Source of the DNA: JAJDTQ01 sp965219905
GTDB lineage: Bacteria > Desulfobacterota > Binatia > UBA9968 > JAJDTQ01
Length of the DNA stretch: 64,000 bases
Direction of reading: 5' to 3'
Assembly (NCBI GenBank): GCA_965219905.1
Contig: CBDCOS010000002.1
Location: 1,736,001 to 1,800,000, forward strand
Shown here piece by piece: positions 8,447-17,592 of this stretch (within the stretch, counting starts at the first letter, position 1; each line of letters begins with the position of its first letter). Position numbers and translations under genes: made by a program. Under the pieces are notes generated by a model. It was not told the origin of the DNA. It was given only the letters and a program-made list of their open reading frames with translations, and searched no databases.

Positions 8447-9744
8447 TCGACCTCCCCCCACAGCCGTCCGCGCGACCACTGGTGGAGTCTCACGGGCACC
8501 TCGCGGTGAACCAGGTCGGGGCCGCCGGAGAAGAGCACGGGCAGGTAATTGCGACTGTAGCCCTTGAGCCGGCCGGGCTCGCCTGCCACGGGTTGTTCCA
8601 CCAGGACCGACACCCGGCGCCCCACCTGACTCCGGTAGAACTCGTGCTTCTTCCGGGCGCCCAGCTCACGCGCCCGCAGCGAGCGTTCCTTCTTCTCGGC
8701 CGGCGGGACCTGGCCGGGCATGTCAACGGCCGGCGTGCCCCGGCGGGCCGAGTAGGGGAACACGTGAAAGTAGGTCAACGGCAGGTCCGCCAGGAAATCC
8801 AGCGACGCCCCGAAGGCCTGCTCCGTCTCTCCCGGGAACCCCACGATCACGTCCGTCCCCAGGGCGGCCCGGGGCAGCTTGCGCCGTGCGCGGGCCATCA
8901 CCCGGGCGAAATAGGCGGTGTCGTAGTTGCGGCGCATCTTCTTGAGGACACCGTCGTCGCCCGCCTGGACGCACACGTGCAGGTGCGGGCAGACCACCTC
9001 CGAGCCCGCCATCGCCTCCAGGAGCTCGTCGGTCACCTCCCGCGGGTCCAGGGAGCTCAGACGCAGGCGGCGGATCAACCCGCTCTCGGCGATCCGCCGC
9101 ACGAGTGCGCCCAGGGGCAGCCGGGGCGACAGGTCGTAACCGTAGCCGCCGAGATGGATGCCGGTGAGAACGACCTCCGAGAAACCAGCGTCCACGAGTC
9201 CACGCACCTGATCGAGCACCCGCTCCGGCGGCACGCTGCGGCTGCGGCCCCGGGCGGTGGGGATGATGCAATAGCTGCAGGCGAAGTTGCACCCTTCCTG
9301 GACCTTGAGGAACGCCCGGGTGCGGCCGAGGAAACGCCGCGCGCCCAGGACGCCCACGCCGCGCTCGTCCCGCGGATCGCCGACCGAAACCGCCGGCGCG
9401 GGTTCCGGCTCCGGGCCGGTGACGAAACGCACCAGCTCGTCCATGCGGTTCAGCCCCACCACGAAGTCGACGCCCGGAAGCCCGGACACCTCCTCGGGGC
9501 TGACCTGCGCGTAGCAGCCGGTCACGACCACCCGGGAGGCCGGGCTCCGCCGCCTGGCCTTGCGCACGAGTTGCCGGGCTTCCCAGTCGGCCCGGTCGGT
9601 CACCGTGCAGGTATTGAGGACGTAGACATCGGCCGCCTCCTCGAAGGGGACGAAGGCGCAGGACTCCCGGGCAAGCCGTTCCTGGATCACCGCCGAGTCG
9701 TACTGGTTGATCTTGCAACCCAGTGTCTTGATGGCCACGCGCAT
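8440..9744 (-). CDS. mtaB: tRNA t6A37 methylthiotransferase MtaB
   Basis: Radical SAM enzyme that adds a methylthio group to t6A37 of tRNAs reading ANN codons. The first residues MRVAIKTLGCKINQYDS are typical of the MtaB/YqeV branch. An N-terminal MTTase domain with cysteines at about 10, 46 and 80 binds one cluster, the radical SAM core has CNFACSYC near 155, and a TRAM domain ends the protein (434 residues). It overlaps rnc at its 3' end and follows mnmA by 24 bases, so two tRNA-modification genes and an RNase share one operon. Confidence 0.93.
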   Translation of the reverse strand: MRVAIKTLGCKINQYDSAVIQERLARESCAFVPFEEAADVYVLNTCTVTDRADWEARQLVRKARRRSPASRVVVTGCYAQVSPEEVSGLPGVDFVVGLNRMDELVRFVTGPEPEPAPAVSVGDPRDERGVGVLGARRFLGRTRAFLKVQEGCNFACSYCIIPTARGRSRSVPPERVLDQVRGLVDAGFSEVVLTGIHLGGYGYDLSPRLPLGALVRRIAESGLIRRLRLSSLDPREVTDELLEAMAGSEVVCPHLHVCVQAGDDGVLKKMRRNYDTAYFARVMARARRKLPRAALGTDVIVGFPGETEQAFGASLDFLADLPLTYFHVFPYSARRGTPAVDMPGQVPPAEKKERSLRARELGARKKHEFYRSQVGRRVSVLVEQPVAGEPGRLKGYSRNYLPVLFSGGPDLVHREVPVRLHQWSRGRLWGEVEC

Positions 9745-9768
9745 GGAGATTCCGTAGGCCTTCGAGGA

Positions 9769-10854
9769 TCAGGACAACGGCGGGGCAACCGGCGCCCTGT
9801 CGATCCAGCCGCCGCCCAGCACCTGCTCGTTACGGTAAAACACCGCCGCCTGACCCGGTGTCACGGACGGCAGCGGCTCGTCGGGGCACACCTCGACGCC
9901 GTGGCCCTCGAGGGGCTTCAGGGTACAGGGCACCGGCTTCGAGCGGTACCGTACCTGCACCTCCGCCGCGGTTTCCTCGCCGAGGGGCGGCTCGATCCAG
10001 TTCAGGCGACTCGCCGTAAACGACGCCGCGGTCAGTTGCTCGCGCGGGCCTACCACCACCCGTCTCCGTTCCGCGTCGATTCGAAGCACGTACAGCGGCC
10101 GTGGCGCCGCGATGCCGAGGCCCTTCCTCTGCCCGACGGTGAACCGGTGCACGCCGTCATGACGTCCCAGCACCTTGCCCCGGCGGTCCACGATCTCCCC
10201 GGACCCGGGCCGGTCCGGCCCGGCCAGCGATTCCACCAGCGCACGGTGGTCCCCCAGGCAGATGTCCTGGCTCTCCGGGCGTTCGGCCACCGGGAGCCCC
10301 AGCGCCCGGGCCTTGGCGCGCACCGCCTCCTTGTGAAGCTCACCCAGGGGGAACACGGTGCGCCGGAGCTGGGGCGGCGAGAGCGAGAACAGGAAATACG
10401 ACTGGTCCTTGTTGCGGTCCGACCCCCGCAGCAGCGAGGCGCCGCCGCGTCCGGTGCGGGCGTAGTGGCCCGTGGCCACGCGCGGAATGCCCCTGGCCTC
10501 GGCCCAGGCCAGCAGCTTCTCGATCTTGAACTGGCGATTGCAGGCGATGCACGGATTGGGCGTGGTGCCGTCGAGATAGCTCCGGGCGAACGGCGCGACC
10601 ACCGCCTTGCGGAAAGCGGCCCGCTCGTCCAGCACCGTGTGCGGGATGCCCAGCAGTGCCGCCACCTCTTCCGCTCCCCGGTGGTCGGAGCAGTTGCGCG
10701 GCCCCAGGTTCCGGCCCTCCCAAAGACGCAGGGACACTCCCACCACCCGGTACCCCTGCTCCACCAGGAGCCCCGCCGCCACCGAGCTGTCCACCCCGCC
10801 GCTCATGGCAACCGCCACTTTTCTGTCCGTTGATGCTTCCAACTGGGTTTCCAC
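9769..10854 (-). CDS. mnmA: tRNA-specific 2-thiouridylase MnmA
   Basis: Introduces the 2-thio group at U34 of Lys, Glu and Gln tRNAs. The PP-loop SGGVDSS is at about residues 18-24. The first catalytic cysteine is in PNPCIACNRQFK and the second in SQDICLGD, as in E. coli. The C-terminal beta-barrel ends in the PGQAAVFY block. 361 residues. Translation appears to start with GTG 10854, since the next in-frame ATG falls inside the PP-loop. It seems to be the first gene of the run mnmA-mtaB-rnc-purM-purN. Confidence 0.94.
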   Translation of the reverse strand: METQLEASTDRKVAVAMSGGVDSSVAAGLLVEQGYRVVGVSLRLWEGRNLGPRNCSDHRGAEEVAALLGIPHTVLDERAAFRKAVVAPFARSYLDGTTPNPCIACNRQFKIEKLLAWAEARGIPRVATGHYARTGRGGASLLRGSDRNKDQSYFLFSLSPPQLRRTVFPLGELHKEAVRAKARALGLPVAERPESQDICLGDHRALVESLAGPDRPGSGEIVDRRGKVLGRHDGVHRFTVGQRKGLGIAAPRPLYVLRIDAERRRVVVGPREQLTAASFTASRLNWIEPPLGEETAAEVQVRYRSKPVPCTLKPLEGHGVEVCPDEPLPSVTPGQAAVFYRNEQVLGGGWIDRAPVAPPLS

Positions 10855-10948
10855 GCGTCAACTGCATTGCCTCCGCCCGACCCTGCCCCCGACACAAAGG
10901 GAGGATGAAAATGCAGCTACCGTCTGTTCCAGGTTGTTCCCCACCCTC

Positions 10949-11047
10949 CGTCATTCCCGCGGACGCGGGAATCCAGGGGTGGTGGTGTGGCGACTCCGTT
11001 GCCCCGGCCCTACCCCGCCTGGATTCCCGCTTCCGCGGGAATGACGG
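10949..11047. repeat. REP-type doublet (inverted pair of palindromes)
   Basis: Two copies of a roughly 29-base unit face each other across a 41-base loop. The left copy starts CGTCATTCCCGC and ends GGGAATCCAGG; the right is its near-exact reverse complement. Each unit is itself a palindrome around CCCGC...GCGGG. The rest of the 10855-11147 gap shows nothing else. The same unit recurs near 36.8, 53.4 and 62.2 kb. Confidence 0.85.
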
Positions 11048-11147
11048 GCGATGAGACGCTGAGTTTTGTATCCTACCGATTTATTTGGGCAATTGTTTGT
11101 TTTCATATCAATGACGCTTGCGGGCGCACGACGGATTTCGTCTTGTT

Positions 11148-11861
11148 CTAGTTCTTGTACCGGCGGATCTCTTCCACCTCTTCCCGCTGCCGCTGCTCCA
11201 GGCCGCCCTGCTTGGCGTCGAGCTCGTTCACCCGTTTCTCGAGCTTCTCGACGTGTTCCGACAGGTTCCGCAGGGACCTGGCCATGGGGTCCGGCATCCG
11301 GTCGTGGTCCAGCGCGACCTGGCGTTCCACCGGACTCCGGTGCTCGCCGTCCCCCTCCACCACCCTTCCCGGCACGCCCACCACCGTGGAGTTCGCCGGC
11401 ACGTCCTTCACCACCACCGACCCCGAGCCGATCTTGCTGTTCCGCCCCACCACCACCGGTCCCAGCACGGTGGCGCCGGCGCCGATGACGACGAAGTCCT
11501 CGACCGTGGGATGGCGTTTCTCCCTGCGCATGCTGATGCCGCCCAGGGTCACGCCCTGGAACAGGGTCACGTCATCGCCGATCTCCGCGGTCTCGCCGAT
11601 GACCACTCCCATTCCGTGATCGATGAAGAACCGGCGTCCGACGGTGGCGCCGGGATGGATCTCGACGCCCGTAAGGAAGCGGTTCAGGTGGCTCAGCAGG
11701 CGCCCGAGGTTTTTCCAGCCGCGCCGCCACAGCCGGTGGGCGAAGCGATGGAACAGCAGCGCGTGCACGCCCGGATAGCTGACCAGGACCTCGAACAGGT
11801 TCCGCGCCGCGGGGTCTCGCTCGAACGGCACCCGGACATCCTCTTTCAGAATATTCCACAT
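11148..11861 (-). CDS. cysE: Serine O-acetyltransferase
   Basis: Makes O-acetylserine from serine and acetyl-CoA, the first step of cysteine synthesis. 237 residues. An N-terminal helical part (MWNILKEDV...) precedes a left-handed beta-helix of hexapeptide repeats from about residue 65, with the conserved GVEIHPGATVG, FIDHGMGVVIGETAEIG and VTLGG. After the helix comes VVGVPGRVV and then an extra tail of about 60 residues predicted to form a coiled coil, which is longer than in short-type CysE. It follows cimA by 59 bases and probably closes that operon. Confidence 0.92.
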   Translation of the reverse strand: MWNILKEDVRVPFERDPAARNLFEVLVSYPGVHALLFHRFAHRLWRRGWKNLGRLLSHLNRFLTGVEIHPGATVGRRFFIDHGMGVVIGETAEIGDDVTLFQGVTLGGISMRREKRHPTVEDFVVIGAGATVLGPVVVGRNSKIGSGSVVVKDVPANSTVVGVPGRVVEGDGEHRSPVERQVALDHDRMPDPMARSLRNLSEHVEKLEKRVNELDAKQGGLEQRQREEVEEIRRYKN

Positions 11862-11920
11862 GGGCGGCTGCTGTTCTCGCGGAAGACCCGGGCCGTGGCG
11901 CGGGACACGGCGCCCTTCCG

Positions 11921-13549
11921 TCAGGTTGCGGGAGCCGACGCGGCCTGGCTCGTTCCGGCGCGGGCCTTCGCGGGCCCCCTCCTCTTCATGTCCTTGTAGA
12001 GCTTGTAGTCGATGCTGTCCACGAGCGCCTGCCAGCTTGCCTCTATAACGTTCTGGGAGACTCCCACGGTGCCCCACTGGCTGTGGCCGTCGCCCGACTC
12101 GATGAGCACCCGGACCACGGCGCCGGTGCCCTCCCCGGACGACAGCACCCGGACCTTGTAGTCCAGGAGCTCCACCTCCTCCAGGGACGGGAAGAACCCG
12201 GTGAGCGCCTTGCGCAGAGCCTGGTCCAACGCGTGGACCGGACCGTTGCCCAGGGCCGCGGCGTGTTCCATCACGCCGTTCACCTCCACCTTGACCGTGG
12301 CCTCGGAAAGCGGCGGCTCGTTCTCCACCCGCTTCTCGTCGATGACCCGGAACCCGTCGAGCCGGAAGTTGCGCTTCTTCCGTCCCAGCGCCTCCTGGAT
12401 CAGCAGCTCGAAGGACGCTTCCGCCGCCTCGAACTCGTAGCCCCGACTCTCCATCTCCTTGATGCGGTTGAGGATCTGGTGCACGGCCTGGTCCTGGCCG
12501 TTCAGGTCGATGTCGTACTCCCGCGCCTTGTAGACGATGTTGCTGCGGCCGGAGAGATCCGACACCAGCACGCGCTGGCGGCTGCCCACCAGCTCCGGCT
12601 CGATGTGCTCGTAGGTCTCGCGGTTCTTGATGATGCCCGAGACGTGCAGCCCGCCCTTGTGCGCGAAGGCGCTCTCGCCCACGTAGGCCTGCCGCTTGCT
12701 CGGCACGACGTTGGCCAGCTCGTACACCAGGTGCGAGATCTCCCGCAGCCGGCGCAACTGCGACGCCCGGACACACTTGTAACCCTGCTTCAACTGGAGG
12801 TTGGGCAACACCGAGCACAGGTTCAGGTTGCCGCAACGCTCGCCGAAGCCGTTGATGGTGCCCTGGACCTGCCGGACGCCGTTCTGCACCGCCACCATGG
12901 TGTTGGCCACCGCCAGCTCGCAGTCGTTGTGGCAATGGATCCCCAGCGGCGTCTTCACCTCCTGCTTGACCCGGGCCACCGCCGCGCCGATGTCGCCCGG
13001 CATGTTGCCGCCGTTGGTGTCGCACAGGACGATCCAGTCGGCGCCGCCCTCCGCGGCCGCCCGGAGGCACTCCAGCGCGAACTCCGGATTGCTGCGGTAG
13101 CCGTCGAAGAAATGCTCGGCGTCGAAGATCACCTCGTCGACGCGCTTCTTCATGTAGGCGATGGAGTCGGCGATGACCTCCAGGTTGGCCTTCTTGCTGA
13201 TGCGAAGATCGTCCCGCACGTGCAGGTCCCAGGTCTTGCCCACCAGCGTCACCACCGGGGTCTTGGCCGCCAGCAGCAGCTTCAGGCTGGCGTCCTGCGC
13301 CGGCTTGACCGAAGGCCTGCGGGTGGTGCCGAAGGACGCCACCCGGGTCTTCCTGAGATTCAGCTTTCCGACCTCCTTGAAGAACTCGGCGTCGCGTGGG
13401 TTGGATCCGGGGTAACCGCCTTCAATGTAGTGTATGCCCAGGTCGACCAGGCTCTCGGCGACTCGCAGCTTGTCCTTCAGACTGAAAGAGATGTCCTCGC
13501 TCTGGCACCCGTCCCGCAAGGTCGTATCGTACAACAACAAGTCGCTCAT
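11921..13549 (-). CDS. cimA: (R)-citramalate synthase
   Basis: Condenses pyruvate and acetyl-CoA to citramalate, giving a threonine-independent route to isoleucine. 542 residues: TIM-barrel with LYDTTLRDGCQSED at the start, HCHNDCELAVANT for the metal-binding histidines, and a C-terminal LeuA-type dimer/allosteric domain (about 410-520). The long form and GGYPGSNPRD separate it from 2-isopropylmalate synthase LeuA. It begins 4 bases after the lysC stop with a good AGGTGAGG site. The position next to lysC and tsaE is the known deltaproteobacterial arrangement. Confidence 0.93.
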   Translation of the reverse strand: MSDLLLYDTTLRDGCQSEDISFSLKDKLRVAESLVDLGIHYIEGGYPGSNPRDAEFFKEVGKLNLRKTRVASFGTTRRPSVKPAQDASLKLLLAAKTPVVTLVGKTWDLHVRDDLRISKKANLEVIADSIAYMKKRVDEVIFDAEHFFDGYRSNPEFALECLRAAAEGGADWIVLCDTNGGNMPGDIGAAVARVKQEVKTPLGIHCHNDCELAVANTMVAVQNGVRQVQGTINGFGERCGNLNLCSVLPNLQLKQGYKCVRASQLRRLREISHLVYELANVVPSKRQAYVGESAFAHKGGLHVSGIIKNRETYEHIEPELVGSRQRVLVSDLSGRSNIVYKAREYDIDLNGQDQAVHQILNRIKEMESRGYEFEAAEASFELLIQEALGRKKRNFRLDGFRVIDEKRVENEPPLSEATVKVEVNGVMEHAAALGNGPVHALDQALRKALTGFFPSLEEVELLDYKVRVLSSGEGTGAVVRVLIESGDGHSQWGTVGVSQNVIEASWQALVDSIDYKLYKDMKRRGPAKARAGTSQAASAPAT

Positions 13550-13553
13550 GCCC

Positions 13554-14768
13554 TCACCTGCTTTCGATCAACGAAGCGTGTAGCGAATCCACCGCCCTGT
13601 GGCTGTCCTTCTCGTTTACCACCACCGACACCTTGATCTCGGAGGTCGAGATCATCTCGATGTTGATGGACTGCTCAGCAAGGGCCTGGAACATCTTCGC
13701 CGCCACGCCCGCGTTCGTTCGGACGCCGACGCCCACCACCGACACCTTGGCGATGCGGGTATCGGAGGTCACTCCCTTAGCTTGGATCAAGGGCGCGGTT
13801 TTTTCAATCAATTCCATGGCCTTTGAATGGTCCTTCTTGGGCACGGTGAAGGTGACGTCGGTGGTGCCGTCCTCGCCGGCGTTCTGAATGATCATGTCCA
13901 CCACGATGTTGGCATCCGCGATGGGGCCGAATATCTGCGCGGCCAGTCCGGCGCGGTCCGGCACGCTGCGGATGGTGATCTTGGCTTCGTCGTTGTCGCA
14001 GGTCACTGCCGAAACCAGAACCGAATCCATTTGCTCTTCCTCCTCGACCAGCCAGGTGCCTTCGACGTCGCTGAAGCTCGAGCGCAGATGCACCCGGACG
14101 CCGAACTTCTTTGCCGTCTCCACCGAGCGGATCTGCAGCACCCGGGCGCCCAGACTGGCCATTTCCAGCATTTCGTCGTAGGTGATCCGATCCAGCTTGC
14201 GCGCTCTCTGGCAAACGAAGGGATCGGCCGTGTAGATGCCGTCCACGTCGGTATAGATCTCGCACACCGAGGCGCCCAGGGCGGCGGCCATGGCCACGGC
14301 GCTGGTGTCCGACCCGCCCCGCCCCAGGGTGGTTATGTTGTCGGCCTCGTCGACCCCCTGAAAGCCCGCCACCACCACCACTTCCTTGCGCTTCAGCGAC
14401 TGCAGCACGCGAGTCGAGTCGATGCTCTTGATCCTCGCGCGCCCGTGGGCGCTGTCCGTGGCGATGCGCACCTGGTGGCCGAGAAACGAGCGCGCCGGCA
14501 GCCCCAGGTCCTTGAGCGCCAGCGCCAGCAGGGCGCAGGAGACCTGCTCGCCGGAGGCCAGCAGCACGTCGATCTCCCGGTCGTCCACGTGCGACGAAAC
14601 CTGGTTGGCCAGGTTCAGGAGCCGGTTGGTTTCCCCCGACATGGCCGACACCACCACCACCACTTCGTTCCCCTGCGCGCGGGCGGCGGCCACCCGCTGG
14701 GCAACGTGGCGGATGCGCTCCACCATGCCCACGGAGGTGCCGCCGTATTTCTGCACGATCAACGCCAT
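13554..14768 (-). CDS. lysC: Aspartate kinase
   Basis: Phosphorylates aspartate, the entry step to lysine, threonine and methionine. 404 residues. The amino-acid kinase domain begins ALIVQKYGGTSVG and contains GRGGSDTSAVA and the TADP nucleotide block. Two ACT domains (about 265-335 and 345-404, with VSVVGVGVRTNAGVA) give feedback control by pathway products. The length fits the monofunctional Bacillus/Pseudomonas type. It starts 2 bases after tsaE. Confidence 0.95.
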   Translation of the reverse strand: MALIVQKYGGTSVGMVERIRHVAQRVAAARAQGNEVVVVVSAMSGETNRLLNLANQVSSHVDDREIDVLLASGEQVSCALLALALKDLGLPARSFLGHQVRIATDSAHGRARIKSIDSTRVLQSLKRKEVVVVAGFQGVDEADNITTLGRGGSDTSAVAMAAALGASVCEIYTDVDGIYTADPFVCQRARKLDRITYDEMLEMASLGARVLQIRSVETAKKFGVRVHLRSSFSDVEGTWLVEEEEQMDSVLVSAVTCDNDEAKITIRSVPDRAGLAAQIFGPIADANIVVDMIIQNAGEDGTTDVTFTVPKKDHSKAMELIEKTAPLIQAKGVTSDTRIAKVSVVGVGVRTNAGVAAKMFQALAEQSINIEMISTSEIKVSVVVNEKDSHRAVDSLHASLIESR

Positions 14769-14770
14769 GA

Positions 14771-15292
14771 CTAGTGTCCTGCCCCGCGGACCATGGTATC
14801 CGCCTGCCCGGCCGGGTCGGCCCCCCGCAGCGCCGCGACAAGCTCCTCGTAGCGGACGCCGTGGGGCGCGAAGCGCAGCTCCCGTCGATTCTCGTCCACG
14901 TAGCGGAAGTGGACGCCCATGAACTCCTCGGCCCCCACCGCGTCCAGCCGCTCGAACCACTCCACCACGCAGACGCTGCCGGAGGCGAAGTACTCCTCGA
15001 GGTGCAGGTCCTCCATCTCCGGTCCCGGGGCGACGCGAAAGAGGTCCACGTGGACCACCGGCAACCGGCCCTCGTATTCGTTGATGAGCGTGAAGGTGGG
15101 GCTCCGGACCCAACTGTTGCCGCCCACCTCGAGCCCTTCCGCCAACCCGTGCACGAAGCAGGTCTTGCCGCTCCCCAGGTCGCCCGAGAGTCCCAGGATC
15201 TCTCCGCCCCGGAGCAGGCCCGCCAGCGCCCGCCCGAGCGCCCGGGTCTCGTCCGGCGAGCCGGTGGTGATATGGTACTCGCCGGCGTTCAA
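14771..15292 (-). CDS. tsaE: tRNA t6A biosynthesis ATPase TsaE
   Basis: Small ATPase (about 173 residues) that works with TsaD and TsaB in making t6A37 of tRNA, the substrate modified later by MtaB encoded at 8.4 kb. The P-loop is LSGDLGSGKT, followed by SPTFTLINEY, HVDLFR and CVVEWFERL. I place the start at TTG 15292: this TTG overlaps the nnrD stop as TTGA, and the residues NAGEYHITTGSPDETRALG then fit the family start. No ATG is available before the P-loop. Confidence 0.9.
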   Translation of the reverse strand: MNAGEYHITTGSPDETRALGRALAGLLRGGEILGLSGDLGSGKTCFVHGLAEGLEVGGNSWVRSPTFTLINEYEGRLPVVHVDLFRVAPGPEMEDLHLEEYFASGSVCVVEWFERLDAVGAEEFMGVHFRYVDENRRELRFAPHGVRYEELVAALRGADPAGQADTMVRGAGH

Positions 15293-16857
15293 GGCCCTAT
15301 CATCTCCTTGATCTGCTTCAGCTCGTTGATGGCCCGCGGCAGGTCGTCCACCACGTCCGAGGCGATGAGGCCGACGCCGCCGCGGTCGTCCGCCACCCGG
15401 TCGCCGGTGCGGCCGTGGAGGTACACGCCCAGACGGACGGCATCCTCCGGCGCCAGCCCCTGGGCCAGAAACCCCGCGACGATGCCGGCGAGGACGTCGC
15501 CCATGCCCCCGCTGGCCATGCCGGGGTTGCCGGTGGGGTTGATGGACACCCGCCCCTCGGGGGTGGCCATCACCGTCCTGGCGCCCTTGAGGACCAGGTG
15601 GCAGCGGTTTTCCGCGGCAAAGGCCCGGGCGACGCCGACACGGTCGCCGTTGATCTCCGCCGTGCTCATTCCGGTCAGGCGGCTCATTTCCCCCGGGTGC
15701 GGCGTCAGCACCGGCGCAACCCGCGCCTCCCGAAGCCGGCCCACGTCCGCCGACAGGTTGTTGAGGCCGTCGGCGTCGATGAGCCACGGCAGGCGGCAAT
15801 GCGCCAACAGCGTGTCCAGCGTCTTCTGGGCGGACGCGTGCACGCCCACGCCCGGGCCGAACAGCACCGCGCTCTTGCGCTCGGCCAGACCCTCCCAACC
15901 ATCGGCTCCCAGCGCCGGCCACTGCTCCTGGTCCGGTCCGCCCAGCGCCTCGGTCATGGGCTCCACCAGGGCCCCCGCCAGGACGTCGTTGAGGCCGCCG
16001 GGCGCCGCCAGGGTCACCAGTCCGGTGCCCACCCGCATGGCCCCGCGACAGGAAAGCACCGCGGCGCCGGTCTTTCCCCGCGACCCGGCCATCACCAGCA
16101 GATGGCCGTAGCTGCCCTTGTGCGAGTCTTCCGTCCGGCCGGGCAGGAACCACACCACGTCGGCCGGGTCCAGAAACTCGGCCGAGGGGGCCACCTCCGC
16201 CACCGCCTCCTCGCGGATGCCGATGTCGGCCACCACCAGCTCGCCGCAGTAGGCCGCCCCGGGGTAGACCACCTGTCCGATCTTGGGGTAGCCGAAGGTC
16301 ACCGTGACCTCGGCCTGGACCGTTGCTCCGAGGGGTAACCCCCGGTCGGAGTCCAGCCCGGACGGCGTATCCACCGCCACCACGGGAATGCCCGACGCGT
16401 TCACGAGCTCCACCACGTCGGCCAGGAATCCCTCCACCGGCTTCCGCAGCCCGGTCCCCAGGAGCGCGTCCACCACCAGGCCCTTGTCCCGGATGTGTTT
16501 GCCCAGGGTCTCGATGTCGCCGGGCGGTATTTCCGTGAAGGCCCCCTTCACCGAGCGGTAGCGCTCGAGGTTGGCCGACGCGTCCGGCGACAGCTCATGG
16601 GCCCGGGCGACGCAGGCCACCTCGCACGGGAACTCCCGCTCTTGCAGCAGCCGCGCCACCACCAGCCCGTCGCCGCCGTTGTTGCCCTTGCCCGCCACCA
16701 CCAGCACGCCGCGCTGCGCCAGCCGGGTCCAGCGCTTGAGAATGACATCCACCACGCCCTGCCCCGCCCGCTCCATGAGCGTCAGGCTCGGAACCCCGTG
16801 GGCCGTGATGGTGAGATGGTCCAGGCGGCGCATCTCGTCTGCGGTTACCACGTGCAT
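15289..16857 (-). CDS. nnrD: Bifunctional NAD(P)HX epimerase / dehydratase
   Basis: Repairs hydrated NADH and NADPH. Of its 522 residues, about 1-215 form the YjeF_N epimerase domain (GKGNNGGDGLVVARLL, VDALLGTG) and about 240-515 the ADP/ATP-dependent dehydratase domain (VLTPHPGEMSRL, GNPGMASGGMGDVLAG). Fusion of both activities is usual in bacteria. It sits 3 bases after pdxJ and overlaps tsaE by 4 bases. Confidence 0.94.
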   Translation of the reverse strand: MHVVTADEMRRLDHLTITAHGVPSLTLMERAGQGVVDVILKRWTRLAQRGVLVVAGKGNNGGDGLVVARLLQEREFPCEVACVARAHELSPDASANLERYRSVKGAFTEIPPGDIETLGKHIRDKGLVVDALLGTGLRKPVEGFLADVVELVNASGIPVVAVDTPSGLDSDRGLPLGATVQAEVTVTFGYPKIGQVVYPGAAYCGELVVADIGIREEAVAEVAPSAEFLDPADVVWFLPGRTEDSHKGSYGHLLVMAGSRGKTGAAVLSCRGAMRVGTGLVTLAAPGGLNDVLAGALVEPMTEALGGPDQEQWPALGADGWEGLAERKSAVLFGPGVGVHASAQKTLDTLLAHCRLPWLIDADGLNNLSADVGRLREARVAPVLTPHPGEMSRLTGMSTAEINGDRVGVARAFAAENRCHLVLKGARTVMATPEGRVSINPTGNPGMASGGMGDVLAGIVAGFLAQGLAPEDAVRLGVYLHGRTGDRVADDRGGVGLIASDVVDDLPRAINELKQIKEMIGP

Positions 16858-16860
16858 GGG

Positions 16861-17592
16861 TCAACCAGCCGCCTTCCCGGCGTCCTCGATGAGGGCCTTC
16901 ATCTCCTTCACCGCCTGGGCCATCCCGACCATGACGGCGCGGGCGACGATGCTGTGTCCGATGTTGAGCTCCACGATCTCCTCGATGGCCGCGATCGGCG
17001 CGACGTTGCCGGCGTTGAGGCCGTGGCCGCCATGAACCTCGAGGCCCATGCCCGCCGCCAGCGCCGCGCCCCGGCGCACCGCCTCGAGCTCCCGCGCCAC
17101 CCCCGGGCCGGTGGCGTTGCAATACGTCCCGGTGTGGAGTTCCACCGCGTCGGCGCCCAGCTCCCGGCTGGCCTCGAGCTGTGCCGGATCCGGATCCACG
17201 AAGAGGCTCACGCGAATCCCGGCATCCCGCAGACGGGCCACGGCGTCCCGGAGCTGCTTCCGGTGGCCGGCCACGTCAAGGCCGCCCTCGGTGGTCAGTT
17301 CTTCCCGCCGCTCGGGCACCAGGCAGGCGTCGTCGGGCTTGAGCCGGAGGGCGTGCCGGGTCATTTCGGGGGTGCCGGCCATCTCGAGGTTGAGCGCGGC
17401 AGTCAACCGTTGCCGCAGACGGGCCACGTCCTCCTCCTGAATGTGCCGGCGGTCTTCGCGCAGGTGCACCGTGATGACCTCGGCCCCCGCCTGCTCAGCC
17501 AGGAGCGCCGCCTCCACCGGGTCCGGGATGTCGATCATCCGGGCCTGGCGCACGGTGGCCACGTGGTCCACGTTGACTCCGAGCCGCGTCAC
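16861..17592 (-). CDS. pdxJ: Pyridoxine 5'-phosphate synthase
   Basis: Last step of the DXP-dependent vitamin B6 pathway, joining deoxyxylulose phosphate with aminoacetone phosphate. 243 residues. The start TRLGVNVDHVATVRQAR, the block VTVHLREDRRHIQ and the later VEIHTG-like VELHTGTY and LEVHGGHGLN are all standard PdxJ. The start codon is GTG and overlaps the glmM stop as GTGA, which implies translational coupling. Confidence 0.95.
   Translation of the reverse strand: MTRLGVNVDHVATVRQARMIDIPDPVEAALLAEQAGAEVITVHLREDRRHIQEEDVARLRQRLTAALNLEMAGTPEMTRHALRLKPDDACLVPERREELTTEGGLDVAGHRKQLRDAVARLRDAGIRVSLFVDPDPAQLEASRELGADAVELHTGTYCNATGPGVARELEAVRRGAALAAGMGLEVHGGHGLNAGNVAPIAAIEEIVELNIGHSIVARAVMVGMAQAVKEMKALIEDAGKAAG

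Noticed and set aside
11862..13070. Long N-terminal extension of CysE
   Set aside because: The frame is open far upstream but is antisense-like, out of frame within cimA; the protein family starts at ATG 11861.
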